A stretch of 5,403 bases of DNA. It comes from JTS-RE94 sp041750795. Its GTDB lineage: Bacteria; Planctomycetota; Planctomycetia; Pirellulales; PALSA-1355. The notes under the pieces are model-generated. The model had not been told where the DNA came from. It did not search any database and was given only the letters and a program-made list of their open reading frames with translations. The stretch lies in assembly GCA_041750795.1 (NCBI GenBank), contig JBGSYQ010000373.1:1-5403 (forward strand). The letters run 5' to 3'. Both the position numbers and the translations under genes were made by a program. Shown here piece by piece: positions 1 to 4,749 of this stretch; positions within the stretch are counted from its first letter, which is position 1; each line of letters opens with the position of its first letter.

Positions 1-1
1 G

Positions 2-256
2 CTGGCCGCACTGGTGGCCGGCGATTGCGCCGGAGGCGATCATCGCGGCCGCCTGGCCGCCGGCATCATCGTGGCCAGGCCCGCGGTCGAAGGGCACTGG
101 CTCGAGCTCTACGTCGACAACAGTGACGACGCCGTGGTCGAGCTCGCGCAAAAATACGTCGAGCTGGAACACGAAGCCAAAGGGGAATGGCCCGCAGGCA
201 AACCGCCGTGGCAGCATCCGTGTGAGCAGCGAACGGAGCCGAAGGCGCCGGAGTGA
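2..256 (+). CDS. 3' end of an unrecognised gene (C-terminal 84 residues)
   Basis: The frame is open from the left edge to a TGA at 254-256, so the true start lies outside the window; a GTG at 14 is only an internal candidate. G or C dominates the third codon position, as in the other real genes here. The alternative frames translate to low-complexity Ser/Thr/Arg/Pro strings or hit a stop by about base 111. The visible tail contains a short hydrophobic stretch (GIIVARP), then WLELYVDNSDDAVVELAQKY, which looks like a strand followed by an amphipathic helix. It ends in a polar, Pro/Glu-rich, probably disordered tail with one HPCEQ cysteine. I do not recognise the family and assign no function. 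It converges on the SUMF1-fold gene with a gap of about 56 bases. Confidence 0.6.
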   Translation: MAALVAGDCAGGDHRGRLAAGIIVARPAVEGHWLELYVDNSDDAVVELAQKYVELEHEAKGEWPAGKPPWQHPCEQRTEPKAPE

Positions 257-297
257 ATAGCGAGACTCTTTTGCGCCGCTGTTGAATCGCCATGCTC

Positions 298-312
298 GCT
301 CATTGCATGAGC
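298..312 (-). terminator. Weak hairpin directly after the PEP-CTERM gene stop
   Basis: A perfect 5-bp inverted repeat (GCTCA, 5-nt loop, TGAGC) begins at the base after the TGA of the minus-strand gene. No T-run follows on either strand, so it is at best a weak, possibly bidirectional, end signal between two convergent genes. A 5-bp stem can easily occur by chance. Confidence 0.2.
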
Positions 313-1341
313 TCAGCAGAGCCTTGGGCGCCATCGCCAGACGATCAGCCCAACGAGCCCAAGCGCCGCAAGCGCTATGCTCGAGGGCTCGGGTACAGTA
401 GCCAGACGGAATCCGACGTCGACTCCTGAGTAAACTACCATCGGAAACGACGTTGCTTCGAGTGCGCTAACCATTACGGCAACCGATCCGCCGCGCAGAC
501 CGCGCGCCGCGTTGCCGAATAAAGTTTCGTTCCACTCAAAAACATTTCCACCTTGATCGAACGTGCCATAGTAGCTGCTCGATTGCGTATATGAGCCGAC
601 ATCGGTTAGATAGACCTCGTTGAGGTCTACGACGGTCGATCCCGTTGTGGCAAAGCCGCTGACAGGATCATAGAAATTGGCCGTGTTGGGTGTGCTGCCC
701 GGCGGCGCGGACACAGGCGGCGTATTGGTGCCGGTTGGATACAACCAATAACCGTCGCTGTCGCCTCCCTTGTCTGCGGGCTGATAGTAGGCGGCCTTGT
801 ACCACTCGTTTTCGCTGGGAATGAACCACTTGGCGCCGGCATTGCGTGTGGCAGTAGATGGGACGAATTGACCTGCCAAGGTGTAGGCACCGTCTTCCGT
901 TGAGCCGGCGTCCTGCGGTCCCATGGGCTGGCCATTGTGGAGCCAGTTCGCAAATCGCGCCGCCTGTCCCCAGCGGATGTGCGTGATTGGATTGTCCGGC
1001 GAACCTATCACGCTATACAAGTAGGTCCCAGAACCTCCGCTTCGGGCTATGCCTGCGCCAACGACGCTGGTGGCCATCTCGGTGGAATACAGGCTGTTGG
1101 GATCGGCGGCAGCCACGGCGTTTAAAAATGCCGTGTATTGGCCAACCGTGACTTCCGTCGTGCCCATGCGGTACGTGTATGGCACCGCACCAAGGAACCG
1201 ATCAGGAAAGCTGGAATTCGTCGACGGGTCGTGCGGATTCCCGGCGTCGCCAACCAGCACAGTCGGAATCGTGATTGCCGCAGCCGCGGAGCACGTGAAT
1301 ACAAACAATCCCGCAATCGACGCAATATTGCATCGTCTCAT
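313..1341 (-). CDS. Secreted SUMF1/FGE-fold protein with PEP-CTERM sorting signal (342 aa)
   Basis: Residues 1-22 form a signal peptide: MRR, then a hydrophobic core ending in SAAAA. The body is a formylglycine-generating-enzyme-sulfatase (SUMF1) fold. It shows YRMGTTEVTVGQYTAFLNAV (58-76), ITHIRWGQAARFANWLHNG (119-137), WFIPSENEWYKAAYY (172-186), GGNVFEWNE (264-272), GLRGGS (281-286) and the terminal VGFRLA (309-314). A PEP-CTERM tail follows: VPEPS at 316-320, a hydrophobic helix at about 322-335 and a basic end (RWRPR). The family normally exports the protein and an exosortase removes the tail. The only cysteines are C4, C17 and C342, all in parts expected to be removed. The mature domain therefore lacks the cysteines that active FGE uses to bind copper and oxidise its substrate, and probably acts as a non-catalytic or binding SUMF1 module. 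The start is supported by a purine-rich GGGGGGAG four bases upstream. Codon use is less GC-rich than in rarD or ars. No exosortase gene is in view. Confidence 0.9.
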   Translation of the reverse strand: MRRCNIASIAGLFVFTCSAAAAITIPTVLVGDAGNPHDPSTNSSFPDRFLGAVPYTYRMGTTEVTVGQYTAFLNAVAAADPNSLYSTEMATSVVGAGIARSGGSGTYLYSVIGSPDNPITHIRWGQAARFANWLHNGQPMGPQDAGSTEDGAYTLAGQFVPSTATRNAGAKWFIPSENEWYKAAYYQPADKGGDSDGYWLYPTGTNTPPVSAPPGSTPNTANFYDPVSGFATTGSTVVDLNEVYLTDVGSYTQSSSYYGTFDQGGNVFEWNETLFGNAARGLRGGSVAVMVSALEATSFPMVVYSGVDVGFRLATVPEPSSIALAALGLVGLIVWRWRPRLC

Positions 1342-1345
1342 CGAA

Positions 1346-1353
1346 CTCCCCCC
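1346..1353 (-). promoter_or_regulatory. Ribosome binding site of the PEP-CTERM gene
   Basis: On the minus strand GGGGGGAG ends four bases before the ATG at 1341. The spacing is slightly short but acceptable, and it supports this start codon. Confidence 0.5.
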
Positions 1354-1392
1354 TGTTCCAAGCCGCTTCTCAAGCCCCCCCTCGCTATCGCC

Positions 1393-1421
1393 AGCATATC
1401 CACCGAATTAGGGAAGGGCAA
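1393..1421 (-). promoter_or_regulatory. Candidate sigma-70-type promoter for the PEP-CTERM gene
   Basis: Read on the minus strand, TTGCCC (1421-1416) is separated by exactly 17 bases from TATGCT (1398-1393). Each box matches its consensus at about four of six positions. Transcription would start roughly 45 bases before the ATG, so the leader would include the purine-rich ribosome site. A 9-bp sequence, ATTCGGTGG, lies in the spacer (1400-1408) and again 32 bp upstream (1432-1440), and might be a regulator site. This is pattern matching only. Confidence 0.35.
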
Positions 1422-1718
1422 GAGAAAGTGCCCACCGAATGAACAGCTATGCGCCTGCTCCAGAATTCGCTTCGCGCGTTCGGCGTAAGACAAAAATTCG
1501 CCGCAAGAGGTAGTGAAACAAGACCCAACGGGGCGGTCCATTCGCTGTCGCCGTATGAGTCGCACCGGTTGGGGCTTGCGGTTGATTTTGCAGTTTACCG
1601 ATCCAGGGGTTTCGCTTCTCTCCACACCTGGCTAATAGCGCGCGGGCCGTTGGCCCTCATGCGCTGCGAAGCGGTGTTGCACGACCATGGGTGCGAACCG
1701 GTGGGTCACGTCGATGCG

Positions 1719-1733
1719 ATGCACGCAGTGCAT
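1719..1733. repeat. Perfect 6-bp inverted repeat ATGCAC / GTGCAT
   Basis: ATGCAC and GTGCAT are separated by GCA. It is a short, exact dyad and could be a protein site or hairpin. No adjacent promoter is obvious. Confidence 0.3.
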
Positions 1734-1787
1734 GACCTGCATGGTTGGTTGAAGACCTTGGGCCGAAATCGAGGTGGTGCGATTCAT

Positions 1788-1803
1788 TGTGGCTAAAGCC
1801 GCA
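1788..1803. repeat. Hairpin with TAAA loop (GGCTAAAGCC core)
   Basis: TGTGGC pairs with GCCGCA (six pairs, one a T·G wobble) around a TAAA loop. GGCTAAAGCC-type hairpins recur between genes in some planctomycete and acidobacterial genomes, as far as I recall. That link is from memory, not shown here. Confidence 0.3.
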
Positions 1804-1823
1804 CGTCGCGCTGGCATGCCCAC

Positions 1824-1843
1824 CCACCGCTTGCGCGGCGTGG
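1824..1843. repeat. Bulged GC-rich hairpin
   Basis: CCACCGC and GCGGCGTGG can pair around a TTGC loop as CCAC/GTGG plus CGC/GCG, with a two-base bulge. Together with its neighbours it forms a cluster of structured intergenic elements. Confidence 0.25.
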
Positions 1844-1869
1844 AAACGTGACGCCTGCTCGCGCTCGTG

Positions 1870-1898
1870 TTTTCTTCGGGCACCGTGGCGTCTATCAT
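1870..1898 (+). promoter_or_regulatory. Weak candidate promoter upstream of rarD
   Basis: TATCAT (1893-1898) matches the -10 consensus at five of six positions. Seventeen bases upstream is TTTTCT (1870-1875), a poor -35. If used, the rarD leader would be about 170 bases long and would contain the 29-bp palindrome and the 24-bp tandem repeat. Confidence 0.3.
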
Positions 1899-1914
1899 CG
1901 TGGGCTTGCCGCTA

Positions 1915-1943
1915 GCAGACTGTTAAAGGCTTCAACGGGCTGC
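1915..1943. repeat. 29-bp interrupted palindrome
   Basis: The sequence is symmetric about position 1929. GCAG (1915-1918) pairs with CTGC (1940-1943), and GTTAAAG (1922-1928) faces CTTCAAC (1930-1936) with one mismatch. Of 14 symmetric positions, 11 are Watson-Crick, one is G·T and two are mismatches. The centre is a single G, so a folded form would need to open the innermost pairs. It may be an operator-like dyad or a decayed copy of an intergenic palindrome. Confidence 0.4.
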
Positions 1944-1984
1944 GACGCCGGCCGATGAACCTCCGCCCGCTGCCACGTGTCTGG

Positions 1985-2032
1985 TGGGTGGTCGCCGGCG
2001 ACGAGGGCTGGGTGGCCGCCGGCAACGAGGGC
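1985..2032. repeat. Two tandem copies of a 24-bp unit
   Basis: Positions 1985-2008 and 2009-2032 match at 22 of 24 bases; each unit begins TGGGTGG and ends ACGAGGGC. It sits just upstream of the chosen rarD start. In the rarD frame it would encode VAGDEGWV/AAGNEGV-like repeats, which are not part of RarD proteins. Confidence 0.7.
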
Positions 2033-2077
2033 GTGCGCCGGCGGACGACCGGCGAGAATTCAACCAACAAATTCGAA

Positions 2078-3037
2078 ATGGCATCGGCCGAAATCAGCGA
2101 AGCTCCCACCCGCGATGCATCGCCCCCTGCGCCCGACCCGCTGCGCTCGCGCCAGGGCGTGCTCTATGGCGTGCTGTCCTACGGCCTGTGGGGGCTGATC
2201 CCGCTGTACTTCAAGGCGGTCGCCAGCGTCTCGCCGATCGAAGTGCTGGCCCAGCGTGTGTTCTGGTCGTTCGTGTTCCTGTCGATCGTGCTCACCCTGG
2301 TGCGCCGCTGGGATGCCTTGCTGCGGGCGCTTTGCAATCGCCAAGTGCTGTTGGCGCTGTCGGCCAGCACGCTGCTGTTGGCCGTCAATTGGTTTACCTA
2401 TATCTACGCCGTCTCCACCAATCGCGTGGTCGAAGGCAGCCTGGGCTACTTTCTCAATCCGCTGGTGAACGTCGTCATCGGCGTCACGCTGCTCAAAGAG
2501 AGGCTCCGCTCGTGGCAACTGGCCAGCGTGCTGCTGGCCATCATCGGCGTGGCGATCCTGGGAGCGCCGCCCATCGCCATCACGCTGGCCCTGACGTTCG
2601 CGTTCTATGGCCTGCTGCGCAAAACCGTCGCCGCCGATGGTCTGGTCGGCCTGTTCGTCGAGACGATGCTGCTGCTGCCGGTGGCCGCGGCCTACCTGGC
2701 GTACCTGGCCGTCGCCGGCCGTTCGTCGTTCGACACCGGCGATCCGCGAATGTGCCTGCTGCTGGCCGCCAGCGGCGTGGTGACGGCCATTCCGCTATTG
2801 CTGTTCGCCGCCGCCGCCCGCCGGCTCCGCTTCGCCACGCTGGGCTTCCTGCAATACCTGGCCCCCACGATCCAATTCCTGCTGGCCGTGTTCGCCTTCG
2901 GCGAAGCCATGACGCCACTCAAATGGACCGCCATGTCGCTCATCTGGACCGCCGTAGCCATCTACTCGATCGATTCGCTGCGACTCTACCGACAACAGCG
3001 CGGCGCGCCTCCGCGCGCCGCGCTGTCCGAATCCTGA
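2078..3037 (+). CDS. rarD: RarD-type EamA/DMT-superfamily transporter (319 aa)
   Basis: This is an integral membrane protein of the drug/metabolite transporter superfamily with about ten predicted helices. Diagnostic RarD segments, numbered from the chosen start, are RQGVLYGVLSYGLWGLIPLY (25-44), VSPIEVLAQRVFWSF (51-65), NWFTYIYAVSTN (104-115), EGSLGYFLNPLVNVVIG (119-135), FAFYGLLRK (174-182), VETMLLLPVAAAYL (194-207), VVTAIPLLLFAAAARRL (234-250) and LGFLQYLAPTIQFLLAVFAFGE (255-276). The match to my memory of E. coli RarD is strong, but its substrate is not established. The segment between GVAIL and the next helix is about five residues shorter than in E. coli. The ATG at 2078 was chosen because homology begins about 25 residues after it; an ATG at 1955 would add 41 residues encoded by tandem-repeat DNA. 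Neither start has a good ribosome site. It converges on arsM with a 15-base gap and shows no sign of belonging to the arsenic operon. Confidence 0.93.
   Translation: MASAEISEAPTRDASPPAPDPLRSRQGVLYGVLSYGLWGLIPLYFKAVASVSPIEVLAQRVFWSFVFLSIVLTLVRRWDALLRALCNRQVLLALSASTLLLAVNWFTYIYAVSTNRVVEGSLGYFLNPLVNVVIGVTLLKERLRSWQLASVLLAIIGVAILGAPPIAITLALTFAFYGLLRKTVAADGLVGLFVETMLLLPVAAAYLAYLAVAGRSSFDTGDPRMCLLLAASGVVTAIPLLLFAAAARRLRFATLGFLQYLAPTIQFLLAVFAFGEAMTPLKWTAMSLIWTAVAIYSIDSLRLYRQQRGAPPRAALSES
2995..3026. terminator. 14-bp perfect GC hairpin in the last codons of rarD
   Basis: Bases 2995-3008 are the exact reverse complement of 3013-3026, with a four-base loop (CTCC). This is a very stable stem. No T-run follows on either strand, so it is not a classical intrinsic terminator. 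It could block read-through or protect the 3' end of the message. In the protein it encodes the polar tail (about QRGAPPRAALS). Confidence 0.5.
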
Positions 3038-3040
3038 CAG

Positions 3041-3062
3041 CAAGCCGTCGCCTTACGGCTTG
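3041..3062. terminator. Hairpin on the arsM stop codon, between convergent genes
   Basis: CAAGCCGT and ACGGCTTG form an 8-bp perfect stem with a six-base loop. The arsM TAA (3055-3053) lies at the stem-loop junction. With the 14-bp hairpin just to the left, it separates rarD from arsM. No T-run is present, so any termination would need Rho or simple blocking. Confidence 0.4.
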
Positions 3063-3889
3063 ATCGCGTACACCTTTACGCTGGCGGCGTAGTCGTTGAC
3101 GTTGTACTTCGCCAGCAACTCGCGCAACTGGCTGTGCGCGTCGGTGGCGCACGACGACTGGCCGGGCGAGCAGCAACCCGACTGGTTCTCGACCTTCGTA
3201 TAAGCGTTCAAATCGGCGCCGGTGTCGATGACGTCCACCGGCTCGAAGCCGGCCTCGGCCAGTTGCGCTCGATAGGTCTCGACGGGGATGGCGCCGGCGA
3301 TGCAGCCCACATAGGCCATCAGGTCGTTGCCGATTTCCGGCGGCAGCGGCTTCTTCAGTGCAATATCGCTCACCGCCAGCCGCCCGCCCGACTTCAGCAC
3401 CCGCGCGATCTCGCGAAACACGGCCGGCTTGTCCGGCGCCAGGTTGATCACGCAATTGCTGATCACGCAATCGACCGATGCGTCAGCCAGCGGCAGCTTG
3501 TCGATCGTGGCCTGGTGGAACTCCACGTTCTTGGCATCGATCTTGGCGGCGTTGCGCCGCGCCAACTCCAGCATCTCGGGCGTCATGTCGATGCCGATGG
3601 CACGGCCGGTCGGACCCACCTTGTCGGCCGCCAGGAACACGTCCAGCCCGCCGCCGCAGCCTAAATCGACGATGACCTCGCCCGCTTGCAGGCTGGCAAA
3701 CGCCGTGGGATTGCCGCACGACAGCCCCATGTTGGCCTCGGCCGGGATCGAGGCGAGCTGCTCGCTCGAATAGCCGAACGCTTCGGCCACGGCGCGCACG
3801 CCGGCCTGCTCGCTCGACAGTCCTCGCTCGGCCACGGCGCCATAGCGCGACTGCACGACTTTTTCAATGTCCTTCGCTTCGGTTGCCAT
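3053..3889 (-). CDS. arsM: Arsenite S-adenosylmethionine methyltransferase (278 aa)
   Basis: ArsM transfers methyl groups from SAM to As(III), giving mono-, di- and trimethylated arsenicals, some of them volatile; it acts in the cytosol. The N-terminal helix region (1-55) leads into SCGNP (57-61). The Rossmann SAM-binding motif is VDLGCGGGLD (74-83), followed by AIGIDMTPEML (97-107), the motif SNCVINLAPDKPAVFREIARVL (144-165) and GGRLAVSDI (168-176). The three cysteines that bind As(III) in this family are recognisable as C58, C146 and C196 (GCIAGA). The tail has a further GCCSPGQSSC cluster (C239, C240, C247). The length fits bacterial ArsM. The ATG is preceded by AAGGAG with six-base spacing. 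The start overlaps the end of arsC by 26 bp, so the two are probably translated in a coupled way. Confidence 0.96.
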   Translation of the reverse strand: MATEAKDIEKVVQSRYGAVAERGLSSEQAGVRAVAEAFGYSSEQLASIPAEANMGLSCGNPTAFASLQAGEVIVDLGCGGGLDVFLAADKVGPTGRAIGIDMTPEMLELARRNAAKIDAKNVEFHQATIDKLPLADASVDCVISNCVINLAPDKPAVFREIARVLKSGGRLAVSDIALKKPLPPEIGNDLMAYVGCIAGAIPVETYRAQLAEAGFEPVDVIDTGADLNAYTKVENQSGCCSPGQSSCATDAHSQLRELLAKYNVNDYAASVKVYAIKP

Positions 3890-4280
3890 GTTCGTCTCCT
3901 TGCAAATCGGTTAACAGTTCGTCCACTTTGGTTCGAATCAGATCGCGCACGTTGCGGAATGCTTCCGGCGTCAAGTGCTTCGGATCGGGGATGCTCCAGT
4001 CCTCGCGCCGCGCCGCGCGCAGCGTAGGGCAGCTATCGCCGCAGCCCATCGTCACCGCCGCGTCGAACGCGCCGGCCGGCAACTCCTCGATCGCTTTGGA
4101 ACGATGTGTCGTCAGGTCGTAGCCCAACTCGCGCATGGCCGCGATCGCCTTGGGGTTCACCTGGCCGGAAGGGTGCGAGCCGGCGCTAAAAGCCTCGACG
4201 CCGCCAGCCATCCGCGCAAACGCCTCGGCCATCTGGCTGCGGTTCGAGTTTTCGACGCACACGAACACGACGCGCTTCAT
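3864..4280 (-). CDS. arsC: Arsenate reductase, low-molecular-weight phosphatase type (138 aa)
   Basis: ArsC reduces arsenate to arsenite in the cytosol, making the substrate of ArsM. The N-terminus has the LMW-PTPase P-loop FVCVENSNRSQMAEAF (6-21): nucleophile C8 in a CX5R motif with R14 and S15. The resolving-cysteine region is TMGCGDSCP (77-85), with C80 and C84 as candidate redox partners. The acid loop is WSIPDP (95-100), with D99 as the likely general acid. The C-terminal helix is FRNVRDLIRTKVDELL. This places it in the thioredoxin- or thiol-linked ArsC class rather than the glutaredoxin-linked plasmid R773 type; the physiological reductant cannot be told from sequence. The ATG at 4280 is chosen for homology and for GGAG seven bases upstream (4291-4288). 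The frame stays open further upstream, but there it only shadows arsR. It lies 70 bases after arsR and overlaps arsM. Confidence 0.95.
   Translation of the reverse strand: MKRVVFVCVENSNRSQMAEAFARMAGGVEAFSAGSHPSGQVNPKAIAAMRELGYDLTTHRSKAIEELPAGAFDAAVTMGCGDSCPTLRAARREDWSIPDPKHLTPEAFRNVRDLIRTKVDELLTDLQGDEHGNRSEGH
3896..3901 (-). promoter_or_regulatory. Strong ribosome binding site of arsM inside arsC
   Basis: On the minus strand AAGGAG lies six bases before the arsM ATG, within the last codons of arsC. It fixes the arsM start and shows that the overlap is genuine. Confidence 0.8.
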
Positions 4281-4300
4281 CGCGGCTCTCCGGCGGCCAA

Positions 4301-4330
4301 TAAATATGCGTAAGCGAATGTAATGTTCAA
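4301..4330 (-). promoter_or_regulatory. Candidate second promoter before arsC
   Basis: On the minus strand TTGAAC (4330-4325) is followed after 18 bases by TATTTA (4306-4301). Both boxes are moderate matches. Transcription would begin near 4294, just ahead of the arsC ribosome site. The degenerate operator copy lies in the spacer, where a bound repressor would block it. The -35 overlaps the end of the preceding T-run. Confidence 0.35.
4304..4321. promoter_or_regulatory. Degenerate second ArsR operator
   Basis: The ten bases GTAAGCGAAT (4310-4319) exactly match the minus-strand sequence of the arsR operator, and the preceding ATATGCG resembles its other half, ATATTCG. Taken alone, the arms match at five of seven positions and the spacer is four bases instead of six. 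It could be a weaker ArsR site or a decayed duplicate. Confidence 0.5.
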
Positions 4331-4361
4331 AAAAATTATCGCCGGCAACATTATTGCCGGC
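4329..4361 (-). terminator. Intrinsic terminator or attenuator between arsR and arsC
   Basis: On the minus strand GCCGGCAA and TTGCCGGC form an 8-bp perfect stem (4361-4354 with 4348-4341) with the loop TAATG, which contains the arsR stop codon. After five bases (GATAA) comes a run of seven T (4335-4329). The gap before the T-run is longer than ideal, so termination may be partial. It would make arsR transcripts more abundant than arsCM read-through. Confidence 0.65.
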
Positions 4362-4731
4362 AGCACTTCCGTCGTGCCTCCTGGCGCCGTCGTGCCTCCA
4401 AGCGCTCGTCGAGTGTGCGGCGGTCGCGCGACAGGTCGGTCGCGTCGCTGAAGCAACACGCCAGGCAATCGAGCAGCTTTTCGTGGACCTTGGTTCGAGC
4501 CGGAGCCAGGCGATAGTAGCTCCACAGCCCTTCCTTGCGCGCCTCGACCAGCCCCGCCCGGCGCAAATACGCCAAGTGCCGCGAGGCCTTGGGTTGCGGC
4601 ACGTCCAGCACGCCCACAATGTCACACACGCACAACTCGCCTTCGGCCAGCATGTGCAAGATGCGCAGCCGCGTCCGGTCGGCAAAGGCCCGAAACAGCA
4701 GGTCGACAGCGGGTGGCGCCTTGGTTTTCAT
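4351..4731 (-). CDS. arsR: ArsR/SmtB-family arsenite-responsive repressor (126 aa)
   Basis: This is a winged-helix repressor that leaves its operator when As(III) binds. Helices with FRAFADRTRLRILHML (13-28) lead to the metal site ELCVCDI (32-38: C34, C36). The recognition helix is PQPKASRHLAYLRRAGLV (45-62), and the wing is EARKEGLWSYYRL (63-75). The third cysteine of the E. coli R773 site (ELCVCDLC) is replaced by V39. Instead there is a C-terminal set, DCLACC (C89, C92, C93), and a terminal KCC (C123, C124), reminiscent of ArsR variants that use C-terminal thiols. Length is slightly above the usual 100-120 because of an Arg/Glu-rich tail. The ATG is the only reasonable start, yet it has no ribosome site and sits inside its own operator. 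It is the first gene of the arsR-arsC-arsM cluster. Confidence 0.96.
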   Translation of the reverse strand: MKTKAPPAVDLLFRAFADRTRLRILHMLAEGELCVCDIVGVLDVPQPKASRHLAYLRRAGLVEARKEGLWSYYRLAPARTKVHEKLLDCLACCFSDATDLSRDRRTLDERLEARRRQEARRKCCRQ

Positions 4732-4749
4732 ATTCGCTTACACGAATAT
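4730..4749. promoter_or_regulatory. ArsR operator: perfect inverted repeat ATATTCG-N6-CGAATAT
   Basis: Two exact 7-bp arms flank CTTACA. The dyad covers the -10 box of the arsR promoter, the predicted start of transcription and the first two bases of the arsR start codon. Position, AT-rich arms and 20-bp size fit an ArsR-family site. Binding here would exclude RNA polymerase, giving autorepression. Confidence 0.8.

Larger units (their letters stand above)
1442..1892. other. About 450 bases with no supported gene
   Basis: Open frames exist on both strands here, but none has a ribosome site, GC-biased third codon positions or a recognisable domain. The composition is closer to intergenic DNA. 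The right half carries several small palindromes (1719-1733, 1788-1803, 1824-1843). I see no RNA gene or transposon end. A decayed gene cannot be excluded. Confidence 0.5.

Noticed and set aside
1338..1625. 95-residue open frame on the minus strand upstream of the PEP-CTERM gene
   Set aside because: It has no ribosome site, no recognisable domain and no GC third-position bias. It overlaps the start of the PEP-CTERM gene and the candidate promoter.
1449..1796. 115-residue open frame on the + strand
   Set aside because: Codon use is unbiased, no family is recognisable, no ribosome site is seen and palindromes interrupt it. I treat it as chance, though a decayed gene remains possible.
1632..1898. 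88-residue open frame on the minus strand
   Set aside because: It shows no domain and no coding bias, and it runs through several palindromes and antiparallel to another spurious frame.
1955..2077. N-terminal extension of RarD from the ATG at 1955
   Set aside because: The extra 41 residues come from a 24-bp tandem repeat and have no counterpart in RarD proteins as I know them.
2078..3037. RarD as the efflux pump of the arsenic cluster
   Set aside because: It is on the opposite strand, convergent, with its own upstream region and no operator copy. It belongs to the EamA/DMT superfamily, not to ArsB, Acr3 or ArsP.
1984..3063. 359-residue frame overlapping rarD in another + frame
   Set aside because: It is a long shadow frame caused by high GC, rich in Arg/Gly/Pro/Ala, with no domain. 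The rarD frame is unmistakable.
4281..4685. Upstream extension of arsC, or an arsR-arsC fusion
   Set aside because: The arsC frame is open upstream, but it is out of phase with arsR and encodes no ArsR domain. arsR has its own frame, and arsC has its own ribosome site and a conserved start at 4280.
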